From the NCBI GenBank assembly GCA_030704615.1, contig CM060733.1, forward strand, positions 47,370,001-47,430,000: DNA of 60,000 bases, written 5' to 3'. The DNA is from Takakia lepidozioides. Lineage: Eukaryota; Streptophyta; Takakiopsida; Takakiales; Takakiaceae. The notes beneath the pieces are model-generated. The model made no database searches and had not been told where the DNA came from. It worked only from the letters and a program-made list of their open reading frames with translations. The position numbers and the translations under genes were made by a program. Positions 11,494-22,848 of the stretch are shown piece by piece; the first letter of the stretch is position 1; every line of letters begins with the position of its first letter.

Positions 11494-12309
11494 CTATGCT
11501 ATCAACTGCCAGACTTCTCTCAAAGAGCCTCGCTCTGCATGATGGTAAGGTGTGGGAGGTATATCTATGTCTAGAAACCTGCCACTAACCTTATCCCAAG
11601 CTACAGTAGCTCGCTCTAACCAACCCTCCTCCTCTCTCTGCCAGGTAGAGACAAAGCAATACTCCCCTATCTCTCGCTCACTGAATACTAAAGAAAATAA
11701 ATGTAGGGTCTGACAGTCTCTCAACTCGAAAGCTTTGAGACGGTTGCGGATGTCCTCGTTGCAAATGACTGCATCTCCTTCAAGCAGAACAAACTGTTCG
11801 TTGCTAATGAATCCTCGTTCGTGGTTGCCTCGTGCAGAGCGTGTCCGGCTGCAACCACGTCTGATTGCAAAAACTTGTGCAGCTCCTGCTCCTCTGCTCC
11901 AGTACACCACGGCCTTGTGGCTGAACACCTTGGTCCCCGGGGCTGTCTTTGGTATTTCACCTACAGCTGTAGAACTGCTTGCTCCAACAGAGTTCTGACT
12001 GTCCAAAGCAATATTGAGGCCCTCAACGCCAACTACAGCAGTTTGTTGTCTATTGCTAATGCCTGACTCCCATTATGCAATCAACTCGTCCAACTGTTCT
12101 CCACTCAAATCAGTCTGAGTTCCTTGAGAAACATAAATCTTGTCTCCTTGTGTGCACATGCTAAGAGAAGAGACCTGCCCTTCAATTACGTCCTCATTGC
12201 CCCCAGCCATACAAGGAAGACATCCACTGACTTGTCTCTCATGTAGACCACAACAGGTTCTAGAAACATAATTGTGGATCTTTCGTAGCACACTCACACT
12301 CATACTCAA
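11494..12309 (-). pseudogene. Unrecognised frame upstream of the gag-like region, with internal TAA
   Basis: A minus-strand frame starts at 12309, meets a TAA at about 12073, and continues in the same frame (MDSQNSVGASSSTAVGEIPK at 12006) to a stop at 11494. The downstream part is well composed (EREIGEYCFVSTWQREEEGW) and looks like former coding sequence. It could be the N-terminal part of the same retroelement as the gag-like frame. The product is unknown. Confidence 0.3.
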
Positions 12310-14560
12310 AAAATTCCATAGATTTTTAGTATTTTAGATTTTTAGGTCTGAGTTGGTAGATTTCCCCTTTCTACAGCTATCTTCCCAAAAACTGCGTCAA
12401 ACGGAGCTCATTTGACAAAGATATGACCAACCAGGCTCTATAAAATTTAAATTTGATCAGAGAGGGATTTTTTTTTATAAAAAAATTTAAACTACGCCCA
12501 AAGTACCTGGTCACTGGTTCCCAGTTCCCTGAGTTCCCTACTGGTCAGCTTTGGAACATGTGACCACGATCGTGCTAGCTGCTTCCCGCAAGCATGGTCA
12601 TCTTGCTCGTTCTAATTTGGAGAGTACGCAGCAACAGATGCCCGAGGTCTTCAGTTTCACATGAATCGTGTAGCAATGCAGGCAGGTCTACGAGGATTCG
12701 CACTGAATGTGACCTCATGCGGAGCATCGGTGCAGAAAGTATGGCTTTCAATATGCACGTCTCGGGTCAGGCTCTCCATAGCCTGGGCGTGCATATCGCT
12801 GCCGATATTGGGGCTGCCTTCAAATTGACAGAGACTCTCCAGAGGTTTGCGTCCATTGTTGCTGTGTATTTGCTGATCCTGGACAAAACAAACTGGCATA
12901 TCAACCTGCTGAAAGCTCTACTGGTGCCTTTCGTTGCACTCAACTTGTCCGGCTTCTTGTTTGGATGGCAGCATCGTGAGATTGGAGGTCTTAATTTTCA
13001 GGGTTGTTGTGTAGGGATTGCCGGTCCTCAGCGCACAATCGTCTTTCTCCCTCAGCCATTTTGAACAAGACCATGACTAAGTATCCCAGCCACGGCGAGT
13101 GGGCCAGGTACATCAGACCATCAATGTCAATTCTTATCAAAGCTAATTCTGTTCGCAGCTCCACCATTGCAGGCCGGTGCCGATACCGTATCCAGCATGA
13201 TTAATGAAAATGAAACGACGGCTTGCTCCATTTAGCTCTCTCATGGCTGCTGCTCTTGTTAAAGATCTCGTAACAGCCCCATAGCAGCTTAGATGGATGC
13301 TAGCACGATCGCTTCCACCAATATTCAACTTTGAACAAGCCACGCCCCATTCTCATTCACACAGTCACGAGTTCGAAAATGATTTGAGGAGACCATGAAC
13401 TACATAACTGATCAGCCGCACGCCACATGCCTAGTCCACTTTCAAGTGATTTTGTGTCATACCCAAATATTAGCAATCAACATCAGAGTTCGACCCCTTT
13501 GCACCAGGGTTTTGGAGCTCCAATTATGGAAGAGCCTACTAATCGCAATTCGCCTCCCTGCAATATTACTTGGCACGCCGCATCTTAGCCCGCTCATGGA
13601 GCTCCGGAGTATGAGAGCATCTTACATGTCGATGAACGGCCGATTGGCTTTGTTGCCCCTCCCTCCTGTTTGGGCGGACAGCCAAGTAGTTCGTATAGCA
13701 GCTCGCAGTTGGAAAGGACCCGTCCCAAAGATCACATAGTTGAGAGCTTGACCAACTATATGCATACGGCTGGAAGATGTCTGGGCCACTTATGAGCTGG
13801 GCCCTCTATGACAGGCTCTGCCTGGGGAAGGATTATTTACGTAACCAGACTACTGACGGAAGGAGGTTTCGAAGGAGTGTACAGACAAACATTAGGCTTG
13901 GCACCCAGTGAACAACCTCTCAAGACATCTGGTTGCTCTTTGTCCAATTCGACTACTCCCGTTGCTGGCACACTATACATCTTTCGGCCTTTGATCCAGA
14001 AACCTCACTCAATATAGATTATCTTATTTGCAGCTCAATGGTCAGGCAGGCTGTCCGTGGTTTCCCTTCATAACCCAGTCATGCCAACTTCGGCCAGACA
14101 CACCGTTGGCAACTTAAGTCAGCCTTATGATGGCAACAACGATGACAAAGCTGATAGATAGTAGAAGGCTTCACCGCGCTTTCTAACCATTGCTCCAGTG
14201 GCCAAACTTGACATCTTTCTAACTAAAGATTACCTGAACACAGTTAATCACTTCTCTGTCTCCAACCAGCTTGTTACAAACATAATCTACAGACCACCAT
14301 AATTTTCTTCTCTCACTTTCAAAACAAAAACCACAAGTGCTAAAACTAAACTCACCTCTGGCACTCACAGATGCAAGTTCATCTCTCTCGAGTGATATGA
14401 AAACTAACCTCACACTATCTCTGATGACACAAAACACGAAATACAATACAATCACTCGTTAAAATAAGAGTCGAGCCAGGGGCACCCCAAGCTATGGGGA
14501 CTCCACCCCACAACATCATACTCTCCCTCCATAAGTACACTCAGATGCTAAGCAGCGAGG
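12310..14560. other. Degenerate repeat-derived stretch
   Basis: No intact gene is visible. One minus-strand frame (13343-13143) contains LTRAAAMRELNGASRRFIFI then HAGYGIGTGLQ. This weakly resembles the reverse transcriptase/RNase H boundary of Ty3-type elements, where the family has a TDASGYGIGAVL-like motif. Its orientation relative to the gag-like frame is wrong for one element, so it would be a different relic. The open plus frames at 12594-13064 and 13395-13739 have no recognisable domain. Confidence 0.3.
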
Positions 14561-14806
14561 GAGCTCGGTCGTGCAGGCTCAACTCGAGAGAGATGAGCTG
14601 CACGACTGACGAGCTCGTGAAGATAAGATGGTTCAGGTGTCAAGCTAAACTTGACACCTGACTTAACACTTGAACTAATTCCAAGTGTTAAATACAAATA
14701 ACTAGATTTATTCTAGTTAGTTTCACACTGTGTTTATTTAACTTGACAAGCTTTTGGTGCTTAGAGAGCATGTTAGTGTGCTCTAGAATAGCCACATTGG
14801 CTGTTC
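14561..14806. repeat. Run of adjacent hairpins (inverted-repeat cluster)
   Basis: Successive dyads, read directly: 14561-14616 (arms GAGCTCGGTCGTGCAG and CTGCACGACTGACGAGCTC with a 3-nt bulge, extended inward by GCTCA/TGAGC); 14634-14660 (perfect 11-bp arms CAGGTGTCAAG, loop CTAAA); 14664-14690 (perfect 9-bp arms TAACACTTG); 14699-14719 (perfect 8-bp arms TAACTAGA, loop TTTAT); 14765-14784 (6-bp AGAGCA); 14786-14806 (9-bp GAATAGCCA with one mismatch, loop CAT). Their role is unknown. Confidence 0.8.
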
Positions 14807-14958
14807 AGGGCATAGCACCCTTGAGCTCTCGACATGATAAGTTCAAGGTCAGATGGTGGGGTAGGTTGAATCGCAGGCCTAACCAGATATGATTGTCAAT
14901 ACCCAACGTGTGGGGTGCTTTGAAGTCAACGCCCATTTCTGATACAATGTCTGGGGTA

Positions 14959-15282
14959 TTCTCATCAGCGACCCTCTTCAGAACCATCAAGAACATAGTC
15001 CTTGCACCTCTGCATAAACAAAGAAAATGCTTTAGAGAATAAATGCTAAAGCACCGCCAGAGTACGAGCACGTTGTTTTAGTTCCTGTACTTTTGAATTT
15101 CTCCTGTTCACTGTCCGGCACAGATCACTGCCCGCCTCTCTGTGATGTGTTGATGATGATCTGCTTTTAGCTTTTTGCTGGTTCTTCGCTGCCTCAGATC
15201 TCTCGCAGGCCTGGACCTTTGCTGGTTCGTTCCTTGAGGTGCTCGTCCCTTCGCACTGTTTCTGGGTGTGCTCTAACTGCAT
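14959..15282 (-). CDS. Hypothetical small basic protein
   Basis: Minus-strand exon 15282-15059 encodes a Lys/Arg/Gln/Ser-rich frame (MQLEHTQKQCEGTSTSRNEP to KQRARTLA). A donor GCG|GTGC and an acceptor TATGCAG|AGG near 15010 would join it to RCKDYVLDGSEEGR and a stop, about 89 aa in total. It lies next to the Harbinger transposase on the same strand and could be its companion DNA-binding protein, but no Myb/SANT pattern is visible. Another frame after the same acceptor (GARTMFLMVLKRVADENTPD) is also open, so the join is uncertain. Confidence 0.25.
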
Positions 15283-15607
15283 TATGGCTTATGAGGATTT
15301 CTTTTCCCTCTAACTGCCTTATGTAAAAAACAATTACTATACCCAGGTCCAATGCTGGCATACCTTGGCATTTGCCAGTGGGTTATTTCAAAAGACCCAC
15401 CTGCATGCATCATTCTCTCCTTCTCCAAGGAGAGTCTGGGCCCTCCCTTGCTTCCACCTACTTTGGTGGATTCAAAGGTCTACATCATCCTGCAGTAGAA
15501 TGCAGTCTCTTGGAGCTCCTGGCCCATAGTGTCACGAGAGAGTAGGTGTTGTTGCAATGCCACACTCGCATGCAGCAGTCGTTCATCTCGATCTGTTGCT
15601 GCTTGGG

Positions 15608-16703
15608 TCAGTTTGCACCACAAAGAAGGAAGGAAACTTTATAATTTCCAGATGATCCCATAGGGCCCATGGAGAAAGTAGAACAACAAGAAACCCCATC
15701 AAAGAACAGAAGGAGATCGTTACATCTGCTGGCAGCCTCTGGGTTCCAAACGAGATTTCTATTCTGGTCCTCAAAGCAAGAGAGAGACTTAATGATACAT
15801 TGCATGTTGGCCATGATTGCACATAGCGATTGTCCCCTGCAAAGCTGTTTTGACATGATGCCCTCCTCAGCCTTGCGATATAATTCTGAGCATTTCAGGT
15901 GGAAGGAGTCATGTATACTGCCGGGCACTCCAGTGTTTAGAGACGTGAAGTAACACCTCGAGTCAACCACTCCCTGTAATAGGACGTTGAAAGACTTGTT
16001 CCTGTTCCTATGGTCAGCTGCAATCTTTGTATCTTTTGGTGCACAGATGTAGATGTGGCTCCCATCTATTGCCCCAAGACAATTCGGGAGCCACTGCTTC
16101 TTCTCAAAGTCTCTTGTGATTTTTTCGAGCCTGCGGCCACTTGGCCAGGATATGAGGTGCCCAAGTACATGACAAATTGCAGGGATTACCTCCCTCATGA
16201 TGTCGTAGACTGTAGATTGACCAATCCTTGCTTTATCTGCAACGAGTGTGCAAGTATGGCAATGCATGAGTTTGTATAGGGTGACAACTACCTTCTTTTC
16301 AACACTTATTGGCTCCTCCACTTTGTGTGTTGGCCTTGCACATACGGCCGCAAGTCATCACAGAGTTTCGCAAATGTCCTACGTCGCATCCTCACAATAT
16401 CAAACCACATTTCTTGGGTATACACATCGAATAGTCAAACCAGCAAGTTGACCTGGGTTTAACATACCACAGATTGTTCAATATGTTCAAGTGCCAAGCC
16501 ATAAGATCCAGCACTGTTTTGTGATGAGGCACTCCTTCAATTTCACCATCCTCATCCCATTTGTAGATAACTTGTTTGGTCATAAGGTCTTGCTCCTCAT
16601 TAGAGTTTCTTTTTCTTTTTATGTCAAGATAAGACATGCCAGCTTGAATGTTGTTAGAGCCGACTAGTGTAATGTTTAAGGCTGCCAACACCATGTCTGC
16701 CAT
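15608..16703 (-). pseudogene. PIF/Harbinger transposase (DDE_Tnp4 / HARBI1-like), frameshifted
   Basis: The main minus frame 16321-15608 has the hallmarks of the plant HARBI1-like DDE domain: VEKKVVVTLYKL, a helix-turn-helix-like IGQSTVYDIMREVIPAI, then LPNCLGAIDGSHIYI, which carries the first catalytic Asp, and HRNRNKSFNVLLQGVVDSRC with the second. Upstream, RMRRRTFAKLCDDLRPYVQG sits in a neighbouring frame, and the N-terminal exon starting MADMVLAALNITL at 16703 in yet another. This implies single-base shifts near 16322 and near 16405. Downstream of the second Asp the sequence drifts, and the final catalytic Glu/Asp region is not clear. A cut-and-paste transposase relic, probably inactive. 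Confidence 0.75.
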
Positions 16704-16741
16704 GGAAAAAAATAGAGACAAGATTAGTAGGAGCTGAGGTA

Positions 16742-17011
16742 ATGATCATTGTGTTGTGGCCCAGGGGACTTGTTGGATTAGGTGTTAGCAGGGGCCCAGC
16801 CATGGGGGCCAGCTCGGGGTCAATGGGAGCATTTGCAGGTGGCCATCCAAGAGGCATAGGTGCTGGTGGCCAATCTGGAGCTGGCATGGGTGGTGATCAT
16901 GGAGGAGGAATGTTCCAAGGCGGTGATTCTCGGGGAATGGCAGGGGGCTCTTCTCGCGATTGTAGACAAAAGGCACCTATGGAGGTGGGCAATGATAGCG
17001 ACGAAGAAGGG
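16742..17011 (+). CDS. Gly-rich frame divergent from the Harbinger transposase
   Basis: A frame of about 90 codons starts near 16742 and is rich in Gly, Met and Ser (GAFAGGHPRGIGAGGQSGAG, then PMEVGNDSDEEG). It ends at a good donor (GAAGG|GTGAGC). It lies head to head with the transposase, where Harbinger elements usually carry a Myb-like second gene. It could be the first exon of that gene, but no Myb domain was found downstream. Confidence 0.25.
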
Positions 17012-17014
17012 TGA

Positions 17015-20000
17015 GCAAGGGGGTGTTGGTCGATGTCAAAACTCGTGAAATTTTTTGTTATGCCCAAATCTCCAGCTGCATCCTCCGCCTGTCACACATA
17101 ATACACCTAAGAACATCATACTAGAGGTTATGCAACATTGGGCAAGTGAGCCTTGTTATTTTGGGTACTACAAGGCTTATCGGTCACTATGTTCCTTTCT
17201 ATGATGTTTGCAATGAGGTTGGCGTTAAGCTAGGGAGGTTTGTTCTTTGTAAAATCGTTCAGGACACGTTCCTTGCTTCATCATGAAAGGGATGTTAGCT
17301 TATTTTTGAAATGACTGTGATAAGCCTCGGCTTTCCATGAAGCTGAAGAGGAAATTTACACAGGCGTGAAGAGGCAGGATGAATCAAACATGAATCAGAC
17401 TGAATCAGGCATTACGATGGAGCATGTTTGTTCCTCCCTCTTTTCCCCTCAGTTACCCAACTATAAACTCAATTTTGCTCCAGTTTAGGAGCTTCAATTG
17501 GCACTGGAATGCCATTGGCTTGTAGATCTTAGGCAACATTAAGTGATCAATTCTCCACATTTGGCACGAATATGGAAGAATCAGTTTGCATGATCTCCCG
17601 CCAACTCCATACCAAGATTGATTGAGGTGCAATCTTGTGGAGTCCTCATGTACCTAGCATAAACAAATTCAAGTAACTAAAGCCTGTGAGCAGATAAGTC
17701 TGGGTTTGCAGTTGCACTGACTGAGTTCTAACTTTTTCTGAGTTCTAACTAATTACTAACTAGGGCCTCTTCAATTGAGGCTTTCCAATGAGCACATGCA
17801 TGTTCATGCACCAGCATGGATCTCTGTGCATAAATGTCATATGATATAATTGACAACACAACAGATGCAGTAGCTTGCCAATGTGTACTCCTCCAGCTCT
17901 ACTGGTGGAGAGATATCATGGAGATTCCAAAGGGGAAGGTTAAAGTGATTGAGCTTGTGTGTAATTCTCGAATAAGGGTAGCTGACTCCATGAGTGTGCA
18001 TGCAGTTCACGATACAGAGGTGGAGGTAACCTGTTGGCACATGACCTTCCCACATGTAATGGTGCCCCTACAAGATACCTTGAAATTAATGACATGACCT
18101 TAGTACCTATTCTTTTCATGTTGATAAAATACAGTCTCCCATGCAAGCCAGATATGAGAGGGCAAACTCATAAATTGCCAGTGCCACTCAAAAAGGTTGA
18201 AGACTCATTTGGACTCCTTTTGGTAAGTATGTTCATTTCCTTTCCTCCCCACCCCACATAAATTAAGTTCAAAGGCTGCCATCTGCAGTATTGCAGGATG
18301 AGCTCATTCGTATTATCGAAAACGAGTCCCAAGAACAGATTCTTGTCAAACTAATTGGATTATGCACAAAGAGAGCTTCCAAGTCTTCATTGCATCCACA
18401 AGGATGTTTGCAGGGGTAGAGTTCAGTCAAAATTACTGAAACTGTACACATTGGTGACATGGGAAGGAAGTCTTTGTAAGCCTTCATTCACACCGGTAAC
18501 TACTCTAATAGAATGGACAAGAGGAACAAGGAGCAAGATGAACTACAAAGCAAAAAGCAAAAGAGAAATGGAATGAATTGAGTACCATCTTCTCCATCAA
18601 TCTTTCTGTAGAACTTTCTTTCGCTCGCATGACATTCCGCATACATCAAAGAATGACATATTTTGGTGTGATCTAATTGTTACCGCCTGCTTATAACTGC
18701 CTACGTAGTTGATAACCATTTCTAGTCTTTTTTGTCTTGATCAATGTTAGATGAGAGGAAGGGGAGGCATTGTTTCATTAAAGGGTAAATACTGAGTACG
18801 AACAACTCCTTGTGGTTCAATTGTGACCTTCAGGTGAATTTCCCAGGTCTTCATATCAGTATTTGGCTCTCATGACTGCAGTATACTAATCTCCTGGATT
18901 CGCAGACCTGATGCACAGTACAATTCTACTACCTTGCACTCTCTCATTCGAAAACTCACAGCTGATGACTACCAAAGTGTCGCACATGTATCAACTGCAA
19001 CAAAATCTGGCCATTCTCGTGAGTGCTCAATTATGCTACATTGTCAAAACAATTAGCGAGGGCCTTGCAAAAGATTTCAAACTATGAATAATGATGGTGC
19101 TCATTGTTATCCACTAAGGCATAGGTTGGGGATGTGAAGCCTCTTGAAGTCTTGCCTGAGATCACTGCAGTCCTCATTTAGCTCGTAGAGGAGGTACATA
19201 AGTGAATTCACTGCCGCATAGATACTTTGTCTGCGCCCATCCGTCCATCGGACAATGTGTTCTTGTGCTATACGACCAGTAACAACAGGCACATTTCACA
19301 ATGAGAGGGGCATCTTGCAGTTGAAGTAGATATGTATTTGAATCTAAAAAAAATCCTATTGGGTGGGGAGTGACATTATTGAATAGTGGCATGATCGACA
19401 GTGTATGGAGGCTTACCCATTTTCATTTGAAGAAAGAGATTCTTGTCTGCCTCTGAGTGGGAGTAATAGCCAAAATAGAATAGTTTATAGCCATGCCAAA
19501 ATCCTGAGGTCTGTCCACCCAATTGCCCACATTACAACACAATTTGAGGCTCAACCCACAACCATCTAGAGCTATGAGTGAAACTATGGTGGCTCATTAG
19601 CAATACACCTGGGTTTGTAATTAAGAAGGAAGGAATGCATCTAGTCAGCAAACAGACCAAACTCACAGCAAGTGCACGGATACTTCAAGCCTGGCCATAT
19701 GTTCCTAACAGTTATTTGAAATCACAGAAACAGAGGCGATCGAAACAGTCTCACTGCTATAACTACCCTCCAGTGCTGGCATGTCTACTTGTTGAGGCGA
19801 GAGTTCAACACCACCAGTGGCGTTCCATTGTGAGATTAATGTGAACCCAGCTAGTATAGAACCCAAGTTTGACATTGAGTGACATTGACTGATGGGATAG
19901 AGAAGCAATGAGTGATGTTCATTTTAGCACCACGAATTAGTGACAAACGATATGCAGTTGTTCTGGAGAGCAAGCAATGGACGGACATTCTAGATATGAG

Positions 20001-20862
20001 GAGAAGTATGATAGGAAGAATAATTTGTGACATTTGCTTGCCTGCTTGGTGACCACTGTGCATTACAGCTATTGGGATTCACTACACTACTTCATGACAA
20101 CAGCTAAAAGATGCTTGTGAAGGAATGCAAAATCTCACCCAAAATCGAGTTCGCAAAGTCTTTGCTCCATGTCTGCTCACGAATGGTGGATCCACGATGA
20201 AGCGTTGATGGAATTCTGTGCCCTTGTGAATTCGAGCTAAACCTGCGGGGGATTTCGCAAAATTTGCAGCAGCACTGCAGTGCATCCTGTATGTTCCCCT
20301 CATGTGCACGAAAGGTTCTATTACGCGTTCCCAAGAAAAAGTGTGCGCCAAGGATGAACGCACGAGTGATGAAATCTTTTTTGCACCGGCTCTATAGCCG
20401 GTAGGTGCGGCGTAAGGTTAAAGAAGGTTGGGGGTCAACGCACTGCCATTTTCCTGTAAACCCGCTCATCCAAAATGCCCTGTTACTAACCTCTTCGGCT
20501 CCTTAACCCGGCAGGTGTGGCCTGGCCCTAAGAAGATACATGCTTCAAACAAGAAGATGACGTGGCAAATGCTCAATGAAGCTACTGAAATGATGTTCCA
20601 ATAATCAATATTCCTAAGTTAGGAAAGACTATCGCAATAAAATGAATCTATCTCTATTATGTCTTTTGTCGTTTTTGGTGATGACGATACTTCACATTTC
20701 ATTAGTGTTGTGTGTTGGAGGAGTGATAGCCCGATCACATGGTCATGACCATGTTGGCGCCAACTTTCAAGACACAATTAAAGTTCTCCTGATGGCACCC
20801 TAAAAAGACATTTAACATTTTTGTATTACCAATTTAACTTGAGACACACAAGCATAACTGAT
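17015..20862. other. 3.8 kb without a recognisable gene
   Basis: Open frames are short and show no domain or splice pattern. The only structure noted is a perfect 7-bp inverted repeat ACCGGCT-CTAT-AGCCGGT near 20390, and a related AACCCGGCAGGTGTGGC near 20510. Confidence 0.5.
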
Positions 20863-21162
20863 ACATTTCTATCCGAGGTGACCCTTGTGGAGCTCACACA
20901 ATTTCTTCAGAAGAGGTATCCGTATAATGGATTAGCATGTGTTATTAGGAATGTGAGGAGTGATAGGTTCCATGTTGCTGATTAGCTTTCTTTGACACCC
21001 ATCGATGGGGTGTGTCATAGAGTCAATGAGAGCAAACGTCTTGACCCATTAGACTTTTGCGACGAGTGTGTTCTTGCTTTTGCAAAGAGGGTTGGGGCTA
21101 CACATATTGGCACGGTGGATCGTCCTGATTTTCGTGGTATAGGTTACAATTTGTTACCATGA
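20863..21162 (+). pseudogene. Unrecognised decayed coding frame
   Basis: One frame of about 100 codons reads as plausible protein (LVELTQFLQKRYPYNGLACV, then LDPLDFCDECVLAFAKRVGA). A single TAG at 20983-20985 interrupts it and a TGA at 21160 ends it. No family is recognised. It precedes the methyltransferase-like locus on the same strand and might be an upstream exon of it. A further plausible frame at 21261-21617 (DVELVHRMTSGDLSNSWVMF) lies between the two. Confidence 0.3.
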
Positions 21163-22593
21163 AACCCATATCAATTTTGATTGGTGATAGTAATTCTTGC
21201 AGCTGTTGATTGAGCACTATTACGAGTGTGGTAGACTAAGTAACAAATGCGATATAGGAAATGGAGGCATTGCTGGAGTCAGTGTTCCACGTCTGTTCAC
21301 CGAATGTCCGAAACCACATTGTCTCCTGCAAAGAGAGAATTGGGCCTGGCTCAGATATGCACTCCATTCTGGAGGTGAAACGACGATGTGGATATGACTA
21401 CATTCATGGAAGTAGGTTTCCAGGACAAGGGACTGAGGCAGATCGTTGTTTTGTATTCAAAATGTCAACGTGTGGGCCTGGCAGCGACGTCGAACTGGTC
21501 CACCGGATGACGAGTGGGGACTTGTCAAACAGTTGGGTCATGTTCGACCATATCAAGCGAATTACAGCTAGCGAACGCCCTGATTGGCATCGTTGGAGTA
21601 GCGCAACATGTAGCTGATCATCCATGATTGCACTACACATAAGAGGTAGACAATGGGTTTTAGAGAAGGTGGTTTGGAGTGCCTGCACCTATGATCTCCA
21701 GCCAGGGATACCTTCACCTCATTTGTTACTACTCATGGACAGCCAAGTCAGGCCTTGAGGCTCAAGCCAAAAGTCACATCGGAGTGCAGCAGCTGAATGA
21801 CAACAAACTCGGGGGCCTAAGAGAGAGAAGGACTGAAACACAACAAGGAATTTCCAACACACTTATCCGAATTCTCACGAAGTGATAGATCCACCACACA
21901 TACTAACACACGAATAAATCAACCAGGATCATCCAATAGGCTGAACCAACCCCAAGCAGACAACATGCCATGTGAATCCAGGGCCAAGGGTTGCTGATCT
22001 GCACAAAGAAGGTTGAGAAGAGGGACACGATCAGGATGAGGGGTAGCAGCAGCAGCAACCAGGTCATCCAAGGTGAGCATAGGGCTGCTGACAGGAGAAT
22101 CAACCCGCGTGAGTGGCACCAAGGTCGAGGGAATAAGTGATATTGTTTTTGATCAGTGGCTTCACAAGGCCACATTTTGGAGTCAGGTATTTGTGGATTC
22201 AAGTACCTGTTGTACATGAAATATCCTATAGCTTTGTCATGCGCAATTCTGATACATGTTCCCATTGCAGCTGGAGAAACGCGCCATTCTTGTCCTGGAG
22301 CAGAATTTGAAGGACTTGAATATTTCGATGGTCTCACCACCACAGATGACCTTGGAGGCGTACATTAGAAAGTGGAAAGGTCTCACGTGGCGGTACTGTT
22401 TCTTCCGAGAGTTCTCCAAGGATGACAACATATTGAGGTCGAACGATTTCGACAGTCAAGTTGGAGGGGAGTGGGCGATGATGCGTGTTGTTTACATGTG
22501 TAGTGCCATATGCCTATCCAACACATTCTTTAAACTTTTGTCATGCCTCATTGAGAGAAGCTTTGTATTTCTTTTCTGCTACACAACAGTTTG

Positions 22594-22617
22594 GTGATGG
22601 TCGGTACCGATCATCAC
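22594..22617. repeat. 24-nt dyad, copy 1
   Basis: Arms GTGATGGTCGG and CCGATCATCAC with loop TA; one mismatch between arms. It lies in the intron region before exon 22908 of the methyltransferase-like gene. Confidence 0.85.
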
Positions 22618-22729
22618 ATCCACTGCTATGATATTCTCCAGTCAAACAGTTGTCACTGCTGATCATGTCTCTGTTTCCATCCTTAATCCTGCCTCTGTTA
22701 TCATAGGCAGACTGTTTCTGATGAATGAA

Positions 22730-22753
22730 GTGATGGTCAGTTCCGACCATCAC
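22730..22753. repeat. 24-nt dyad, copy 2
   Basis: GTGATGGTCAG and CCGACCATCAC with loop TT; one mismatch. Same architecture as copy 1, 136 bp downstream. Confidence 0.85.
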
Positions 22754-22824
22754 ATTTCCCATTTGTGCAGTCTACATAATCATAAGGATTTTCCAACCCA
22801 TGTTGCATTCTCTCTCATGTGAAA

Positions 22825-22848
22825 GTGATGATTGCCACCGATCATCAA
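22825..22848. repeat. 24-nt dyad, copy 3 (degenerate)
   Basis: GTGATGATTGC and CCGATCATCAA with loop CA; three arm mismatches but the same length and framework as copies 1, 2 and 4. Confidence 0.7.

Noticed and set aside
12594-13064. 156-codon plus-strand frame with a hydrophobic stretch
   Set aside because: Composition is unlike neighbouring real exons, with no domain or flanking exon, and it overlaps possible retroelement remains on the other strand.
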